64,000 bases of DNA from Halolactibacillus halophilus (GCF_900115605.1 NZ_FOXC01000004.1:30461-94460), one strand, 5' to 3'; positions 25,222-36,079 are shown, numbered from the stretch's first letter. Numbers and translations are program-made. Notes: generated by a model not told the origin, from the letters alone.

Positions 25222-27483
25222 TTATTCTTCACCTCCTTCTCTAACGATAAAATCTTTCGGTGCTACAGTTCTATTACCAACTGTCATTTGAGAATCATTA
25301 TAGTTCACGATAATAGCTGTGCCATTAGAATATGCCACTTCAATTAAGCCTGTTTCGTGTACTATTCTATTTATAATTGTTTCACCCTGCACGGGTACTA
25401 ACGCTTCAGCTATTAAGTGATAACTCCTCACAATCTCATCTTTCCAGTCAGTGAATTCCGACGTGTATAAATCTTTTGATCCAGAATTTATTAATAAGTT
25501 TGACGGTGCGGCCGTTAGATAATAAGACGGATAAGCACCGTATTCAATCATTCTTAAAAGGTCGTCGGTTCCGTTGGCATTAAAGTTACTAAACGGGGCG
25601 TAGTAAGGAATATAACCTTTTAATACTGTTTGTAAAAAGGGTACGGTATCCGTCGTAAAGAAGTACCCTGATGAGTAAAGAGACATATCAAGATAGCGCT
25701 CTGTTGACTTAAATAAATAATCATTTGGTTTATATAAAGCTGTCTTGATCCCTTGTTCCTCCACACTTGTTAACATGTCATTCCATATTTCTTGATGATC
25801 CGGCCGTGTAATATAATCATTATTAAAGTCAGAATATAGCGCTGAAGCATGATCAATCGCTAGATGCTGGATCCCGTTCGCCTCATACTCTAGTAAATCT
25901 GAATCTAGCATATCTTTACTTTTCTCAGGTGATAAATACACGTAATTATAATCCTCATCTGTGCCATTAATTGTTTCAGCATTAATTTTGCGAGCTACAT
26001 CTTGTCGAGGAGAATAACCACCTGCGTTTTGATATGCCTTTAAATAATCAGTATGGAAATACATAGGAATATCTAAATCTTTTAAAAATGCTAAGGTTTC
26101 TTCGATTTCATCATCCGTGGCAACCTTGTTCTCTACTGGGAACTTTTCTGGCAAGGTACTCGTTAAACCTCCATCAAACCACCCTTTGTAAATGGCAAAG
26201 ATATCTGTGACGCCTTCATTCTCGAGTTGAGTCACCATTGTCTGGATTGAAGAAATGGGTGTCATTTCGAATACACTATCAAAAAGTAGCCCCGGTTTAT
26301 GTTCACTTCCCAAAAACTCTAATCTCACATCAAATCTATCTTCTTTGTCCTCAAAAATATTTTGCTCAATGAGTTTATCTTGATAAATATTTGCTAATCC
26401 GGTATAGGATGCTCGTTCACCTTCAACAAATGATATACGTTCTGTTATATCAAATTGATTACGGTCTTCTTGAATCGTATTGTAGCCTTCCATATTTTGA
26501 TTCGTTGGCTGGAAATAGCTATAGCGATAATTATATCTTGTTGTTATCCAATTGAAATCTGTTGATACACCCGCTGGATAGACAAGAAGATGTGCAAACG
26601 GGGCACCTGATTCAATCACATTAAGAAAACCGTTTTGACTAACGCCATGAACGATTCCGTACAATGGTAAAGATAACTGATTCGTTTCATTAATTACGTC
26701 TGTCTCTTTTTGAAGTTGTCTTGAAAAACCTAAGTCCTCTCCATAAAAAGCAGCGCTAAAGTGATTGCTCACCCCTGAATACTCTTCCTTGAATCGCATT
26801 AATGCCCCGCTACCATCAGGTATGACTGCGTAACCCGGAATCGCATCTTTTTCTACAGCACCTAAAAATGGGTAAACCATCAGTGTCACTAATTTATTCT
26901 CATTTTCGCTTATCTTCTCGTTAGGAATGTGCACAATAATATCATCATTTTCTAACGTCACTTCAAGCGCAAGCGATATATCTGATGCAGAAAAATGGAC
27001 AACCGCTTCAAAACCATCATCAATAACTGACAGTGTAACTTCTGACGACTCAGATAAAATACTTTCTGTTTCATTTCCACCATCTGCGGCTTGATAATCA
27101 ATAGTTAAAGCTGATTGCGCTTGATTTGTCCAAGTCGTGTTAAGGTTATATTCCTTATCTGGTGAGAGGCCTGACTCAAATACGTAACCAGATTGTTTAT
27201 TTTCAACTTTAATCGCTAAGGATTCTTTTTCTACATACAAGACTAATTGATTGTTTTCTGCAACTTTTTCATATCCAACAAAGCTAATTGATTGGTCAAT
27301 GGTATCAATTTCTGGTTCTTTACTAGTATATTGAATAGATTCATAGCGCAATGATTGGTTTGACTTTATAGGTGAAGAATCAGTGATGATCGGTTTTTCT
27401 TCATCATTTGCTAGCAATGTTAATGATAGGGCGCATAAAACAATGACAACTAAACTAATTATTACTTTGTTTGATTTAAACAC
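25222..27483 (-). CDS. Surface-anchored DUF5696-type protein with glycosidase-like barrel
   Basis: 753 residues. One N-terminal hydrophobic segment (KVIISLVVIVLCALSLTLLA) with no lipobox acts as signal peptide or anchor, so the bulk is outside the cell. Residues about 45-380 are beta-rich, like the sandwich that precedes many TIM-barrel glycosidases. Residues about 390-680 look like a (beta/alpha)8 barrel: DIFAIYKGWFDGG, IPMYFHTDYLKAY, GIQHLAIDHASALYSDFN, then SGYFFTTDTVPF. The Asp in HLAIDHAS and the Glu/Asp around it are candidate active-site residues. DUF5696 assignment is from memory. Start is GTG 27483 behind GGAGGTGA, overlapping the NHL gene by eight bases. Function unknown; surface beta-1,2-glucan cleavage or transglycosylation is my inference. 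Confidence 0.65.
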   Translation of the reverse strand: MFKSNKVIISLVVIVLCALSLTLLANDEEKPIITDSSPIKSNQSLRYESIQYTSKEPEIDTIDQSISFVGYEKVAENNQLVLYVEKESLAIKVENKQSGYVFESGLSPDKEYNLNTTWTNQAQSALTIDYQAADGGNETESILSESSEVTLSVIDDGFEAVVHFSASDISLALEVTLENDDIIVHIPNEKISENENKLVTLMVYPFLGAVEKDAIPGYAVIPDGSGALMRFKEEYSGVSNHFSAAFYGEDLGFSRQLQKETDVINETNQLSLPLYGIVHGVSQNGFLNVIESGAPFAHLLVYPAGVSTDFNWITTRYNYRYSYFQPTNQNMEGYNTIQEDRNQFDITERISFVEGERASYTGLANIYQDKLIEQNIFEDKEDRFDVRLEFLGSEHKPGLLFDSVFEMTPISSIQTMVTQLENEGVTDIFAIYKGWFDGGLTSTLPEKFPVENKVATDDEIEETLAFLKDLDIPMYFHTDYLKAYQNAGGYSPRQDVARKINAETINGTDEDYNYVYLSPEKSKDMLDSDLLEYEANGIQHLAIDHASALYSDFNNDYITRPDHQEIWNDMLTSVEEQGIKTALYKPNDYLFKSTERYLDMSLYSSGYFFTTDTVPFLQTVLKGYIPYYAPFSNFNANGTDDLLRMIEYGAYPSYYLTAAPSNLLINSGSKDLYTSEFTDWKDEIVRSYHLIAEALVPVQGETIINRIVHETGLIEVAYSNGTAIIVNYNDSQMTVGNRTVAPKDFIVREGGEE

Positions 27484-29497
27484 GTAACATCACCTCCTGA
27501 ATCATTGTATAAACAAAGTTAAACACTTGATCAAATAAAACGTATAAAACAAAGAATACTAATACAGCGATAAACATCGTAAAGATTGTAAGTAAAATGT
27601 TACCGATTGTTTTTGCTACCGTAAAGTCATGGACTTCTTTGATCATCATAAACAGCATCACTAACGACCAAACAACCATAACTTGCAAAGCAAAGTAGTA
27701 GATGAAACCTTCGTTTAGCGTTAAAACATTTGATATTAGCGTAATAGGTAGCAAAAATACTAGCACGGGAGATAATGCATAAACAGTCCCAGTAAACACA
27801 TGACTAAATCGGCCCTCACCATCCGTAATTGTACTCACCATATAGTTAGCAACAACAAATAGTCCGAATGGAATAATTAATAACGCTAAATCTAGCAGTA
27901 GATTCATATCTTCTATCCGATTTGTGTTAAAAATAAAGCCAGTAAATATAAACCAAACGAAGTATAAAGTCACGAGTGCAGCAAGTAATAGTGACGCTGA
28001 TCGTACTGACACACGCTTATTTTCTTTTAAGTAGTAATAACTATCAATGGGTGCTGTTAAAAACTTTTTAAAATATAATAACTCATTAACCAAGCGATAT
28101 TTTTTTAACCGATGATGAATAGTTAAAGCTCGGTTGATTTTTATCGAGCGTTTTCTTAATTGATTAACGATAGCGTTAAGAACGACAAGCAGTACAAGTA
28201 CGAGAATAAACCATTGTAAATTCTGCTCCATCCATTGATACCTTACTTCCCAAAAAGCATCTGAATAGCCTGCGCGATTATTTGCTAAACGAAATTCTTC
28301 TAATGCTTCATTGTACTGTTGTTGTTTGTATAACGCTTCTGCTTTTGCACTATGCGCAAGCCCAAAAGCAGAATTCAATCGGATGACCTCATCCCAGTAA
28401 GCTTCACTTTCAATATAAAAGCCATCTCCATATAGTGATAAAGCTTGATGTAACAAACCAGTAAAAGCCGTTGGTTCATACATTTGAATGTTTCCTTTTT
28501 CACGGTCACTAATAAATACCCTTCCAACCGAATCAACTTCTATACTTGTTGGTTGCTGAAGGAGACCTAACCGATTACTGCCGTCGTCTTTACCACCAAA
28601 AGTAAAGAGTAAATGCCCAAAACGATCATATTCATAAATAAGACCGTCATTATCAACTGTATAGATATTACCAATCAATCCCACAGCTAAATCTTTTAAG
28701 TTTAATATTGTTGAAATATCAGATGGTAACATATTGTCACCCGCAACATTTAATTTTCTAATTACCTCCCATGAGGTTCCTGAAGTAACTGTATGGATTA
28801 AACCTTGTTTTCCTATCGATACATTGTTAGGTGCAGATGGCACTCGGTTAAAAAGTGACTCTCGTTGAGATTCAAAGGTAAGGAGTTCTTGAATAGCGTT
28901 ACCTATAGAAGGTTGGGTTGAGCCAACACCATAAAACCCTAAAAAATCACCCGCTGCATTCAACTGAATAATGCCATTTGTAGTCCCTTCACTGACAATA
29001 TAAAGATTACCACGTCGGTCTACAGCTAGTTTTTGCGGTTTAAAAGGGGTTGAGCTACCGAATAATGGCGTGTCCGGCTTCTCAAATCTCTTAATTTCAT
29101 CACCCGACTGATTATATTTCACAATCATCGATTGTTGGTAATCCGCTATAAAAATATTTTGGTCATGGTCGACAAATACACCTTGAGGTGAGCCTAAAAA
29201 ATCCCGACCATATACTTGTTCAATGTCTCCATTTGATCTAAATTTAATAACTTCACCTGTACCTGAATCAGCAATATAGACATTGTCATTTTCATCAATG
29301 TAAACATCTTCAGGTGTCTGGAATTTATAGTCTTTACCAAATAAACCGATGGGTGAATAAGCCGATTGTGTTTCAATAATATCACCAGTTGAAGTTATTG
29401 TTTCTGTTTTATAGGCCACAGACTCTTGGGCAATTATTTGGATTGGAAACTTCAGCAAGAACATCATGATACATATGAGTAAAAAGGTTTTTTTCAT
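27476..29497 (-). CDS. NHL beta-propeller / TPR / Yip1-domain membrane protein
   Basis: 673 residues with an uncommon architecture. Signal peptide (MKKTFLLICIMMFLLKFPIQ); NHL-type propeller at about residues 50-345 with repeated YIDENDNVYIADSGTGEV / FVDHDQNIFIADYQQSMI / EVDSVGRVFISDREKGNI blades; two TPR-like helices at about 350-410 (YIESEAYWDEVIRLNSAFGLAHSAKAEALY); one membrane helix near 430; then a Yip1-like domain with about five membrane helices (RVSVRSASLLLAAL… to the end). The propeller lies outside the cell. It is cotranscribed between permease genes, so it may be an accessory to the importer: a sensor, a docking platform or a quality-control subunit. No catalytic residues recognised. 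Domains are clear; role is inference. Confidence 0.7.
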   Translation of the reverse strand: MKKTFLLICIMMFLLKFPIQIIAQESVAYKTETITSTGDIIETQSAYSPIGLFGKDYKFQTPEDVYIDENDNVYIADSGTGEVIKFRSNGDIEQVYGRDFLGSPQGVFVDHDQNIFIADYQQSMIVKYNQSGDEIKRFEKPDTPLFGSSTPFKPQKLAVDRRGNLYIVSEGTTNGIIQLNAAGDFLGFYGVGSTQPSIGNAIQELLTFESQRESLFNRVPSAPNNVSIGKQGLIHTVTSGTSWEVIRKLNVAGDNMLPSDISTILNLKDLAVGLIGNIYTVDNDGLIYEYDRFGHLLFTFGGKDDGSNRLGLLQQPTSIEVDSVGRVFISDREKGNIQMYEPTAFTGLLHQALSLYGDGFYIESEAYWDEVIRLNSAFGLAHSAKAEALYKQQQYNEALEEFRLANNRAGYSDAFWEVRYQWMEQNLQWFILVLVLLVVLNAIVNQLRKRSIKINRALTIHHRLKKYRLVNELLYFKKFLTAPIDSYYYLKENKRVSVRSASLLLAALVTLYFVWFIFTGFIFNTNRIEDMNLLLDLALLIIPFGLFVVANYMVSTITDGEGRFSHVFTGTVYALSPVLVFLLPITLISNVLTLNEGFIYYFALQVMVVWSLVMLFMMIKEVHDFTVAKTIGNILLTIFTMFIAVLVFFVLYVLFDQVFNFVYTMIQEVMLRV

Positions 29498-29509
29498 TCG
29501 TTTCCCCTC

Positions 29510-30388
29510 CTATTTAATACCTGAGTGTGCCATCGTATTCATTACTTGGCTTTGTAAGATAATAAAGATGATTAAATTTGGAACAAACATTAGTAACGAT
29601 GCCGCAGCTGCCATACCTTGTCCTGCTACACTATTGCCAGTTTGACTGGCTAGTGTTGACATAAAGAAGGCAAAAGTCTTCAAGCTTTCATCATTTACAA
29701 ACAAGGTCGAGGTTTCAACATTATTCCACACGGCCTGAAATGACAGTATCGCTATCGTTGCTATAGCTGGCTTGACTAACGGTAAAATAATTTTCCAATA
29801 AATAATATAATCTGATGCGCCATCCATTCTGGCTGATTCTATTAATGAATCTGGTATTTGATCGATAAACTGCTTCACTAAAAACAAGCCGACCGGCATG
29901 GCTAATAGCGGCAAGATATGCGCCCAAAAACTATCGAGTAAACCAATATTATCTATCAAAAGGTAGCGAGGAATCGCAACAGCAATTGGAACAAACATTA
30001 GTGCAACCGTATTGATCTCAAAAAGAAGCGCTTTTAATTTAAACTTCTTTTTCGATAGCGCGTAAGCCGCTGCCGTACTCATTGCAATAGTTAATGCGAC
30101 AACTACGACGGTCACGATAATGCTATTAAATAAGTATCGTGACATTGGTACACCTGTTGTATCAGACATATTAAATAGGTCGACGAAGTTGGCAAGTGTC
30201 GGTTTCTCCACAAAAAAACGTGGAGGGTATGCAAAAAGTTCGTCAATTGGCTTAAATGCATGTGAAAAAATATAAACAATGGGTAGCCCCATAAATACCA
30301 TCATTGGCATTAAAAATAAAAAGAACTTAATCTGACTGCGATCAAATCTGTCAGGATTGATTTTTGATCCATGAAATGATGATGCCAT
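29510..30388 (-). CDS. Carbohydrate ABC transporter permease (MalG-like)
   Basis: 292 residues, six membrane segments, EAA loop [25 protein letters not shown]. The N-terminus has a short cytoplasmic stretch before [24 protein letters not shown]. Second of the two permease pairs in the locus. It follows the MalF-like gene by 22 bases and precedes the NHL-Yip1 gene by 12. Confidence 0.92.
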   Translation of the reverse strand: MASSFHGSKINPDRFDRSQIKFFLFLMPMMVFMGLPIVYIFSHAFKPIDELFAYPPRFFVEKPTLANFVDLFNMSDTTGVPMSRYLFNSIIVTVVVVALTIAMSTAAAYALSKKKFKLKALLFEINTVALMFVPIAVAIPRYLLIDNIGLLDSFWAHILPLLAMPVGLFLVKQFIDQIPDSLIESARMDGASDYIIYWKIILPLVKPAIATIAILSFQAVWNNVETSTLFVNDESLKTFAFFMSTLASQTGNSVAGQGMAAAASLLMFVPNLIIFIILQSQVMNTMAHSGIK

Positions 30389-30410
30389 TTTCCTTCCCCC
30401 TTTTCACTTT

Positions 30411-31301
30411 TTAATCATTGTCACCAAATAAGCGCCATGCTAGTTTAGAGAATAGATAGATAAACAGCAGTAGCAACACAGATATAGCAGCAGCATATCC
30501 CATCTCATAGCGAATGAATCCATAATCTTCTATATGATTCACCATTAACTGACCTGCATATTGTGGTGTCGGATTAGCCCCGGAGAGCTGAACACCGATT
30601 GCCCCAGCTTGAAAGGTCGTAACAATTGCCATGACTGCTCCAAATAACATTTGCGGACGCATAGATGGAATGGTTATATAGATAATTTCTTGAAACCGAT
30701 TTTTAATACCATCAATGTAACCTGCTTCGTATATTTCAGTATTAATATTTAATACACCTGAGAGCATGGCCAAAAAGCCAACCCCCATACTCCCCCATAA
30801 CGTGACAACAATCATGATTGTCATAAGGTAATTGGGAGACTGTAAGAACTGTAAAGGTTCATAAATAACACCTAAGTTAATTAGCAATGCATTCAAGTAC
30901 CCCGTTTGATCACCACTAAAAATAATTCGCCATACAACTGCCATAGCTATCCCTGCTGTCATAGATGGTGAATACAAAACTAAAGCAAAAATAATTCTTG
31001 GTAACCGAGGTATTTGGGCTAACATCCATGCAAGAATAAACGATAAAATATATCCACCTGGCCCTACAATAAGAGCGAAAATTAATGTATTAGGTAACAC
31101 ATTTCTCATAAATACACTATCCTGCGTTAGTACATTTACATAATTCTCTAAACCATTAAAGCTAGGTGGTTCTATGGCATTAAAATACGAAAATGATAGT
31201 CCAATTGCTATTGCCACAGGAATGATAATGAATAAAGAAAACATTAGCACATAGGGCATTAAAAATACGAGTGTGCTATGGTGTTTTTTAAAAAATGTCA
31301 T
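30411..31301 (-). CDS. Sugar ABC transporter permease (MalF-like)
   Basis: 296 residues from ATG 31301 ([20 protein letters not shown]), with AAGGGTGG upstream; the frame can be opened four codons earlier without a ribosome binding site. Six membrane segments, EAA loop [23 protein letters not shown]. The start overlaps the stop of the large binding-protein gene (ATGA), which argues that this pair belongs with that protein. Confidence 0.9.
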   Translation of the reverse strand: MTFFKKHHSTLVFLMPYVLMFSLFIIIPVAIAIGLSFSYFNAIEPPSFNGLENYVNVLTQDSVFMRNVLPNTLIFALIVGPGGYILSFILAWMLAQIPRLPRIIFALVLYSPSMTAGIAMAVVWRIIFSGDQTGYLNALLINLGVIYEPLQFLQSPNYLMTIMIVVTLWGSMGVGFLAMLSGVLNINTEIYEAGYIDGIKNRFQEIIYITIPSMRPQMLFGAVMAIVTTFQAGAIGVQLSGANPTPQYAGQLMVNHIEDYGFIRYEMGYAAAISVLLLLFIYLFSKLAWRLFGDND

Positions 31302-34222
31302 TCTTCTAACCACCCTTCAATAAGCTCTATTGTTGGAATTCGATATGGTTTTACCTTTTCTCCATCTTCAATATAGCCAAATTCCTCTAATTTTCGTCTG
31401 AGTTCTCGATTGATATTGACTATACTGTCATCCACTGCCGATCGTGTTATTTCACCATTGAACACAACACTATTCCATACATTACTAATTTCTCTTTCAA
31501 CCATGTAAGAGTATGGTGTTTTCGGAACTTCTAACAAGTAATCCCACTGCTCTAAAATAACTTCTTTATGTTCTTCTGGCCAAGGCAATTGTTTAAATGA
31601 TTCCACATTCGCTGTATTCCACATATATTCTGGACCATATAGCGTTTGTAGTGTCGCTGCAAACTCTGTTTGCGTCTCAGTTGCTCCCCACCACTTCATT
31701 AATTCCCAAGCTTCGTGTTTCTTTCCACTACCTTCAAACATCATCATCGATTGACCCGATCCAGTAGCAAAGCGCTCAACTGTGCCATCTTCTTGTTCCA
31801 CCCCGGGATGTGGTGCAATATCCCACCAACCTGATATTTCTGGAGCGGCAGCTGTTAGTTGAACATACGTACCAAACTCAGCGATACCAATAGGTAGTGT
31901 TGTATATCTAAAATGATTATAAAAGTTAGGCACTTGAAGCGGCATACTGTAGATCGTATTGAGATCTGTCATAAGCTGAATGCCTTTAAGGGATGCTTCG
32001 CTATCAATCTGGGTACCAAAACCATCTGAATCATATAAGTCTCCACCATGCTGATAAATATAAGGTGCCGTGGTTTGGAAGGGCTTAAACCCTTGTGCCC
32101 CGGCAATAGGCGTGTAATAGTTCATACCAAACCGCTGCAATTCAGGTAAAATATCGATGACGTCATCCCATGTACTTGGAACAGGAATATCTAAAGATTC
32201 TAAAATATCAATCCGATAATATTGTACATAGAAGTCTTGGGTCTCAGGTAAGGCATACACACCATCGTCAACGACAAGTGGTAAAAATGCTCCCGGAGAA
32301 TAGTTCTGGCCGACTTCTTTAAAATCTTCAAACTGTCGTAAATCTACAGCTGCCCCTCGTACAGCAAGTTCATAAGGTAACCAGTTACTAATCCCTAAAG
32401 CGATATCTGGTTGTGAGTCTGCAGCATTAGCCAAGATTAATTTTGCCTCATCAGGCATTAGTGAGTACTGCACTTTTATTCCTGTTTCGGGCGTAAAGTA
32501 TTGATCAGTCATTTGCTGCAATAACTCCAAATATTGCCGCGGTCGATTTACCCATACCTCTAGTGTTTCATCATCTACTTCTGATACTGAATAGTCATTA
32601 TTAGTAAAAGAATTAAAGAAACGTTTCATACTATCTGATACTTTTGTAAACCAACCAGCAGTAGCATTCGGTAAATCGCTAGTTTCACCGTGTAAATATA
32701 ATTGATCTAATAGTAGCGGCTGGTCTTGTAAGTCAATCATAATTGTTCCTAGCATCTGTGTAGCTGAACTTGAACCTTCTGATAATTCATGAATACGGTT
32801 AGGAATTTCATTGGGTTCACTTGCAAGTGAGCGCAAACGATCCGCCGCAATTCTAAGAGAGACAACGGTCGTTGTTTCCTCTTTATTATTTAAAGCTAAT
32901 AAGTAATCCAATTCATCCTCGAGGGACTTGGCCCATTCTATTAGCGTATCTTCAATTTCAGGAATGTATTCAACAATATTCCAATCTCGATTGGGGTCTT
33001 GATTGTTCCCAGTAAGTTGTCTGATGGATAAAGTCAGATCTTCAATCTCTTTCATCATTTGATCAATTGTTCTTACTACTTGTGCATATGGTGAGACATC
33101 TACTCGCATGCTGATCTCGTTATTACCTTGTTCTAAATATATATAGAAAGGCTCTTCTTTACCTAAGGTTTCAACATACCACTCATCTTTTAACTCAAAT
33201 GGATAATGCTTCATTTCGTCAAAAGGAATCTCGCCATTTACAGATACGGTTCTAAAAACGGTATCTCCTGATGGATTAGATTGCATCACCTTAGCGCTCA
33301 ATTGATATAAACCACTTTTAGGTGCCTCTACCTTCCACGTTACTTCTTGGCCGGCGTCTGACCAAGATTCACCACCAAATGTATTTAAGTACCCTACACC
33401 TGTTTCATATGGTGTTACTGATGGGCTCGCGGTTCTAATCGGTCTAATGTATGAGCTGTTTTTATATGCGGGTAACTCTGCTTCTAAAATAACCGTATCG
33501 TTGACTTTTTCTTCTCCTTGATATTGCTCGAGATAATCCTCATAACTTCTCGACTGATCTTTAGTAGATAGAGTGATATCTCCTAACAATAACTCTCCTC
33601 TTAAGGCATTGATTTCTATTGTATTCTTTCCTTCTTCCAGTAAAAATTCTAATGGCTCTTCTTCATAATGATTTGCATCCAAAGCATATGTGTTATACCA
33701 CTTTTCAATGGCTACTTGTCTTGGAACGACTTGATTATCACGACGATCTAATGTCACTTCATCATCCTCGCTTTTCCAATCTACTGGAAACGAAATGCGG
33801 CGACTTTCTCGGTATTGATATTCACCATTGACTGTAATGGCAGCTTCAATAGCAACAAGCGGATCACTTAATGGATAATAATCAATATTCAATTGATATA
33901 AGCCGGTTTCTGGTACATCCACTTCCACAACAGCGGATTGATCATCACCCCACGCTAAAACATCACTATGATACCCTTCGCTATATTTTTGATTGATTAT
34001 ATTTTCGTTGTTTTCCTCAACAATAAAAGCAGAGGGGGACACGCGTTGTTCAAATGAATCAACGCGTGAAAGGCTTTCTGATTGCCACTCAGTACTTACA
34101 ATATGATAATCAGGCTCAATAACATCCTCTTGTAAATCTAATTCTATCTCCTCATTCGCTTTTACTGTTGTTGGAACTAACAGCAAGCCAATTACAGACC
34201 ACTTTATGATTGACTTTATCAT
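31298..34222 (-). CDS. Very large extracellular solute-binding protein with N-terminal beta modules
   Basis: 974 residues from ATG 34222 (GGGGG seven bases upstream). Signal peptide [22 protein letters not shown] without lipobox cysteine. Two beta-sandwich-like modules, about residues 60-215 and 235-380, each with the pattern [18 protein letters not shown] / [18 protein letters not shown] and a late EGKNTIEI / QGNNEISM strand, look like carbohydrate-binding modules. A helical linker (about 380-530) follows, then a type-1 solute-binding domain (about 550 to the end) with [26 protein letters not shown] and [23 protein letters not shown]. Ordinary sugar-binding proteins are 400-480 residues. Probably captures polymer or long oligosaccharides and hands them to the MalF/MalG pair encoded next. 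Confidence 0.78.
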   Translation of the reverse strand: MIKSIIKWSVIGLLLVPTTVKANEEIELDLQEDVIEPDYHIVSTEWQSESLSRVDSFEQRVSPSAFIVEENNENIINQKYSEGYHSDVLAWGDDQSAVVEVDVPETGLYQLNIDYYPLSDPLVAIEAAITVNGEYQYRESRRISFPVDWKSEDDEVTLDRRDNQVVPRQVAIEKWYNTYALDANHYEEEPLEFLLEEGKNTIEINALRGELLLGDITLSTKDQSRSYEDYLEQYQGEEKVNDTVILEAELPAYKNSSYIRPIRTASPSVTPYETGVGYLNTFGGESWSDAGQEVTWKVEAPKSGLYQLSAKVMQSNPSGDTVFRTVSVNGEIPFDEMKHYPFELKDEWYVETLGKEEPFYIYLEQGNNEISMRVDVSPYAQVVRTIDQMMKEIEDLTLSIRQLTGNNQDPNRDWNIVEYIPEIEDTLIEWAKSLEDELDYLLALNNKEETTTVVSLRIAADRLRSLASEPNEIPNRIHELSEGSSSATQMLGTIMIDLQDQPLLLDQLYLHGETSDLPNATAGWFTKVSDSMKRFFNSFTNNDYSVSEVDDETLEVWVNRPRQYLELLQQMTDQYFTPETGIKVQYSLMPDEAKLILANAADSQPDIALGISNWLPYELAVRGAAVDLRQFEDFKEVGQNYSPGAFLPLVVDDGVYALPETQDFYVQYYRIDILESLDIPVPSTWDDVIDILPELQRFGMNYYTPIAGAQGFKPFQTTAPYIYQHGGDLYDSDGFGTQIDSEASLKGIQLMTDLNTIYSMPLQVPNFYNHFRYTTLPIGIAEFGTYVQLTAAAPEISGWWDIAPHPGVEQEDGTVERFATGSGQSMMMFEGSGKKHEAWELMKWWGATETQTEFAATLQTLYGPEYMWNTANVESFKQLPWPEEHKEVILEQWDYLLEVPKTPYSYMVEREISNVWNSVVFNGEITRSAVDDSIVNINRELRRKLEEFGYIEDGEKVKPYRIPTIELIEGWLEE

Positions 34223-34252
34223 GCTTTTTCCCCCTTTGCTTGATTGCATCAT

Positions 34253-35644
34253 TTATTGAATTGATGCTTGACCTTCTTCATATTGTTGATTCGCAAGCTC
34301 ATTCATTTGACTTACGTAATCTTGAATATTCAAGTTGCCACGAATAGCAGCATCAACAAGACCTGACATATTTGAATTGGGATCATCACCTACTTCGATA
34401 CCCGTTGGTACATCCCATCTCGCTAAACTGTAGCCTGGAACTGTTTTTACTGGCTCTACAACTGCTTCATCAATATTTTCATAAGCTTGGCGTAAGCCTG
34501 GTGCATCAAAACGTTGGAAGTAAGTATCGAGCACTTCTTGATTTGCTGTTACCGGCATACTCGCAATATTTAAGTTATCACTTGCGTCAGCAATTTCAAT
34601 TTGTTTAAGGAAACCTTCTGAACTAAATGACATCCACTTAGCTAATTTATAGGCTGCCTCAGGGTGATCAGTGGCACTTGAAATACCGTAATAATCATGT
34701 GTCATAACAACGCGTTCTCCTGGGATACCAATAAAGTCCCAGTCAAAATCAGATTGACTATCAAGGTGACCAGTAATCCATGTACCATCCCACTTAATAC
34801 CGACCTGATTATTTAACCAAACTTCTTCTGGGTTTTCACCATTAAAATTCGCTTGTTGGTCTTCTGATAGCGTTTCATAAGCATAACCATTCGTTAATAT
34901 ATCTTGTGCTAAATTAACCCCAGTAATAAATTCATTGCTATCTAATTGGAATGACCCATCTAAATAAGTAAACCAACCCATATCTTGATTTGCTGCAATA
35001 GGGTACCAATCAGGAATAGTAAAAGGATGATTTAAACCGACACGGCCATCATTTACATCTGTCACATCACGTACCGCATCAACAAATTCATCAATGGTGA
35101 CTCCCATTGCTGGAGCATCTAAGTTCTGCTCTTCAAATAAATCTTTATTTACGAAGTATCCTAGTAAGTGTTGGCCAGCCGGTAGCGCATAAATACCTTC
35201 ACTATAAGTGACGGCATCAACAACCGCTTCTGGCACTTGAGAAAACTCTTCATCCGCAGTAGCAATATCTGAAAGATCGTATAGCCAATCATTAGCTAAG
35301 CCCGTAGGAATTTGAGCTAACATGAATACATCTGGCATAACCCCACCACTTGCGGCTGCAGCTAATGAACCATTCCAATCAGATGTATCAATAGACTCAT
35401 CAATTGTGACATGAATATCTTCATGCTGTTCATTAAACGCATCCACCATTAAACGATTAAGATTTTCATCTCCTTCAGCACCAAACCCCCAGCTTGCAAT
35501 TGTTAGTTCTTTAGCTTCGCCCGGTGCGCTACTATTCTCATCCTCATTCGCATCATTTCCTGCATCTTCTGACTCATTACTTCCACATGCTGCTAAACCA
35601 AAAACAAATACAACTGAAAACAACAACATTAACCATTTTTTCAT
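34253..35644 (-). CDS. Sugar-binding lipoprotein of an ABC importer (sophoro-oligosaccharide binding candidate)
   Basis: 463 residues. Lipoprotein signal with lipobox (LMLLFSVVFVFGLAAC); mature protein is a CUT1 solute-binding fold: LTIASWGFGAEGDENLNRLM, DVFMLAQIPTGLANDWLYDLSD, LPAGQHLLGYFVNKDLFEEQNL, and IKWDGTWITGHLDSQSDFDWDF. First gene of the locus after the operator region. ATG 35644 is preceded by GGGAG; upstream codons in the same frame have no start signal. In Listeria a lipoprotein in the equivalent position binds sophoro-oligosaccharides; that specificity is inferred by context here. Two binding proteins in one locus suggests different chain lengths or a relay. Confidence 0.87.
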   Translation of the reverse strand: MKKWLMLLFSVVFVFGLAACGSNESEDAGNDANEDENSSAPGEAKELTIASWGFGAEGDENLNRLMVDAFNEQHEDIHVTIDESIDTSDWNGSLAAAASGGVMPDVFMLAQIPTGLANDWLYDLSDIATADEEFSQVPEAVVDAVTYSEGIYALPAGQHLLGYFVNKDLFEEQNLDAPAMGVTIDEFVDAVRDVTDVNDGRVGLNHPFTIPDWYPIAANQDMGWFTYLDGSFQLDSNEFITGVNLAQDILTNGYAYETLSEDQQANFNGENPEEVWLNNQVGIKWDGTWITGHLDSQSDFDWDFIGIPGERVVMTHDYYGISSATDHPEAAYKLAKWMSFSSEGFLKQIEIADASDNLNIASMPVTANQEVLDTYFQRFDAPGLRQAYENIDEAVVEPVKTVPGYSLARWDVPTGIEVGDDPNSNMSGLVDAAIRGNLNIQDYVSQMNELANQQYEEGQASIQ

Positions 35645-35882
35645 CACACTTACACTCCCTTTTTTATTATTTATATCACTCACTTTTTGTGAGGTGATCA
35701 TCATAGAATGAATACTTTTGATGTATCTTTAGAAGTTCTATCTAATAGACAGTTAGTTACATCAAGGACAGTAGTGACGTTAACAAACGCACGTATTTCG
35801 TGAGCCTCATCGATTACAACTGCTTGTTATAAAATCGACCACTACATTCTCTTATAGGGGGAAATAACCGCCCCAATCGCTC

Positions 35883-35966
35883 AGTATAATTGAGTGACTG
35901 TTCTTGTCGAACTCTCGGTCTTGTAAACGTATACAATTAGTATTTTTGAAACGATTCAAAAATACT
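35883..35966 (-). promoter_or_regulatory. Locus promoter region: candidate -10/-35, cre site and LacI operator 1
   Basis: On the minus strand a candidate promoter is TTCGAC (35906-35911) and TATACT (35883-35888), 17 bases apart. TGTAAACGTATACA at 35922-35935 differs from the ideal cre palindrome at one position. A 28-bp inverted repeat with one mismatched pair, centre TTGAAACGATTCAA, occupies 35939-35966 and matches the LacI operators near lacI. The exact transcription start is not certain; a second possible -35 lies inside the operator. Region 35645-36471 has no convincing gene. Confidence 0.65.
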
Positions 35967-36047
35967 AAAATTATTAATTCCCTTACAGTTAATGCCGGAA
36001 TAATCTGGGTGAAACCTAATCGATACGTCAGGTGTCACTTCATTTGT

Positions 36048-36079
36048 ATGATTCTTTTGAAACGTTTCAAAAGAATCAT
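36048..36079. promoter_or_regulatory. LacI operator 2, perfect 32-bp palindrome
   Basis: A perfect palindrome with the core TTTTGAAACGTTTCAAAA, centred 111 bp from the centre of operator 1. Two strong sites this far apart suit looping repression of the transporter promoter. Confidence 0.8.

Noticed and set aside
36048..36079. Perfect palindrome considered as a terminator or IS end
   Set aside because: The core matches the other LacI operators, no T-run follows, and it lies in the promoter region.
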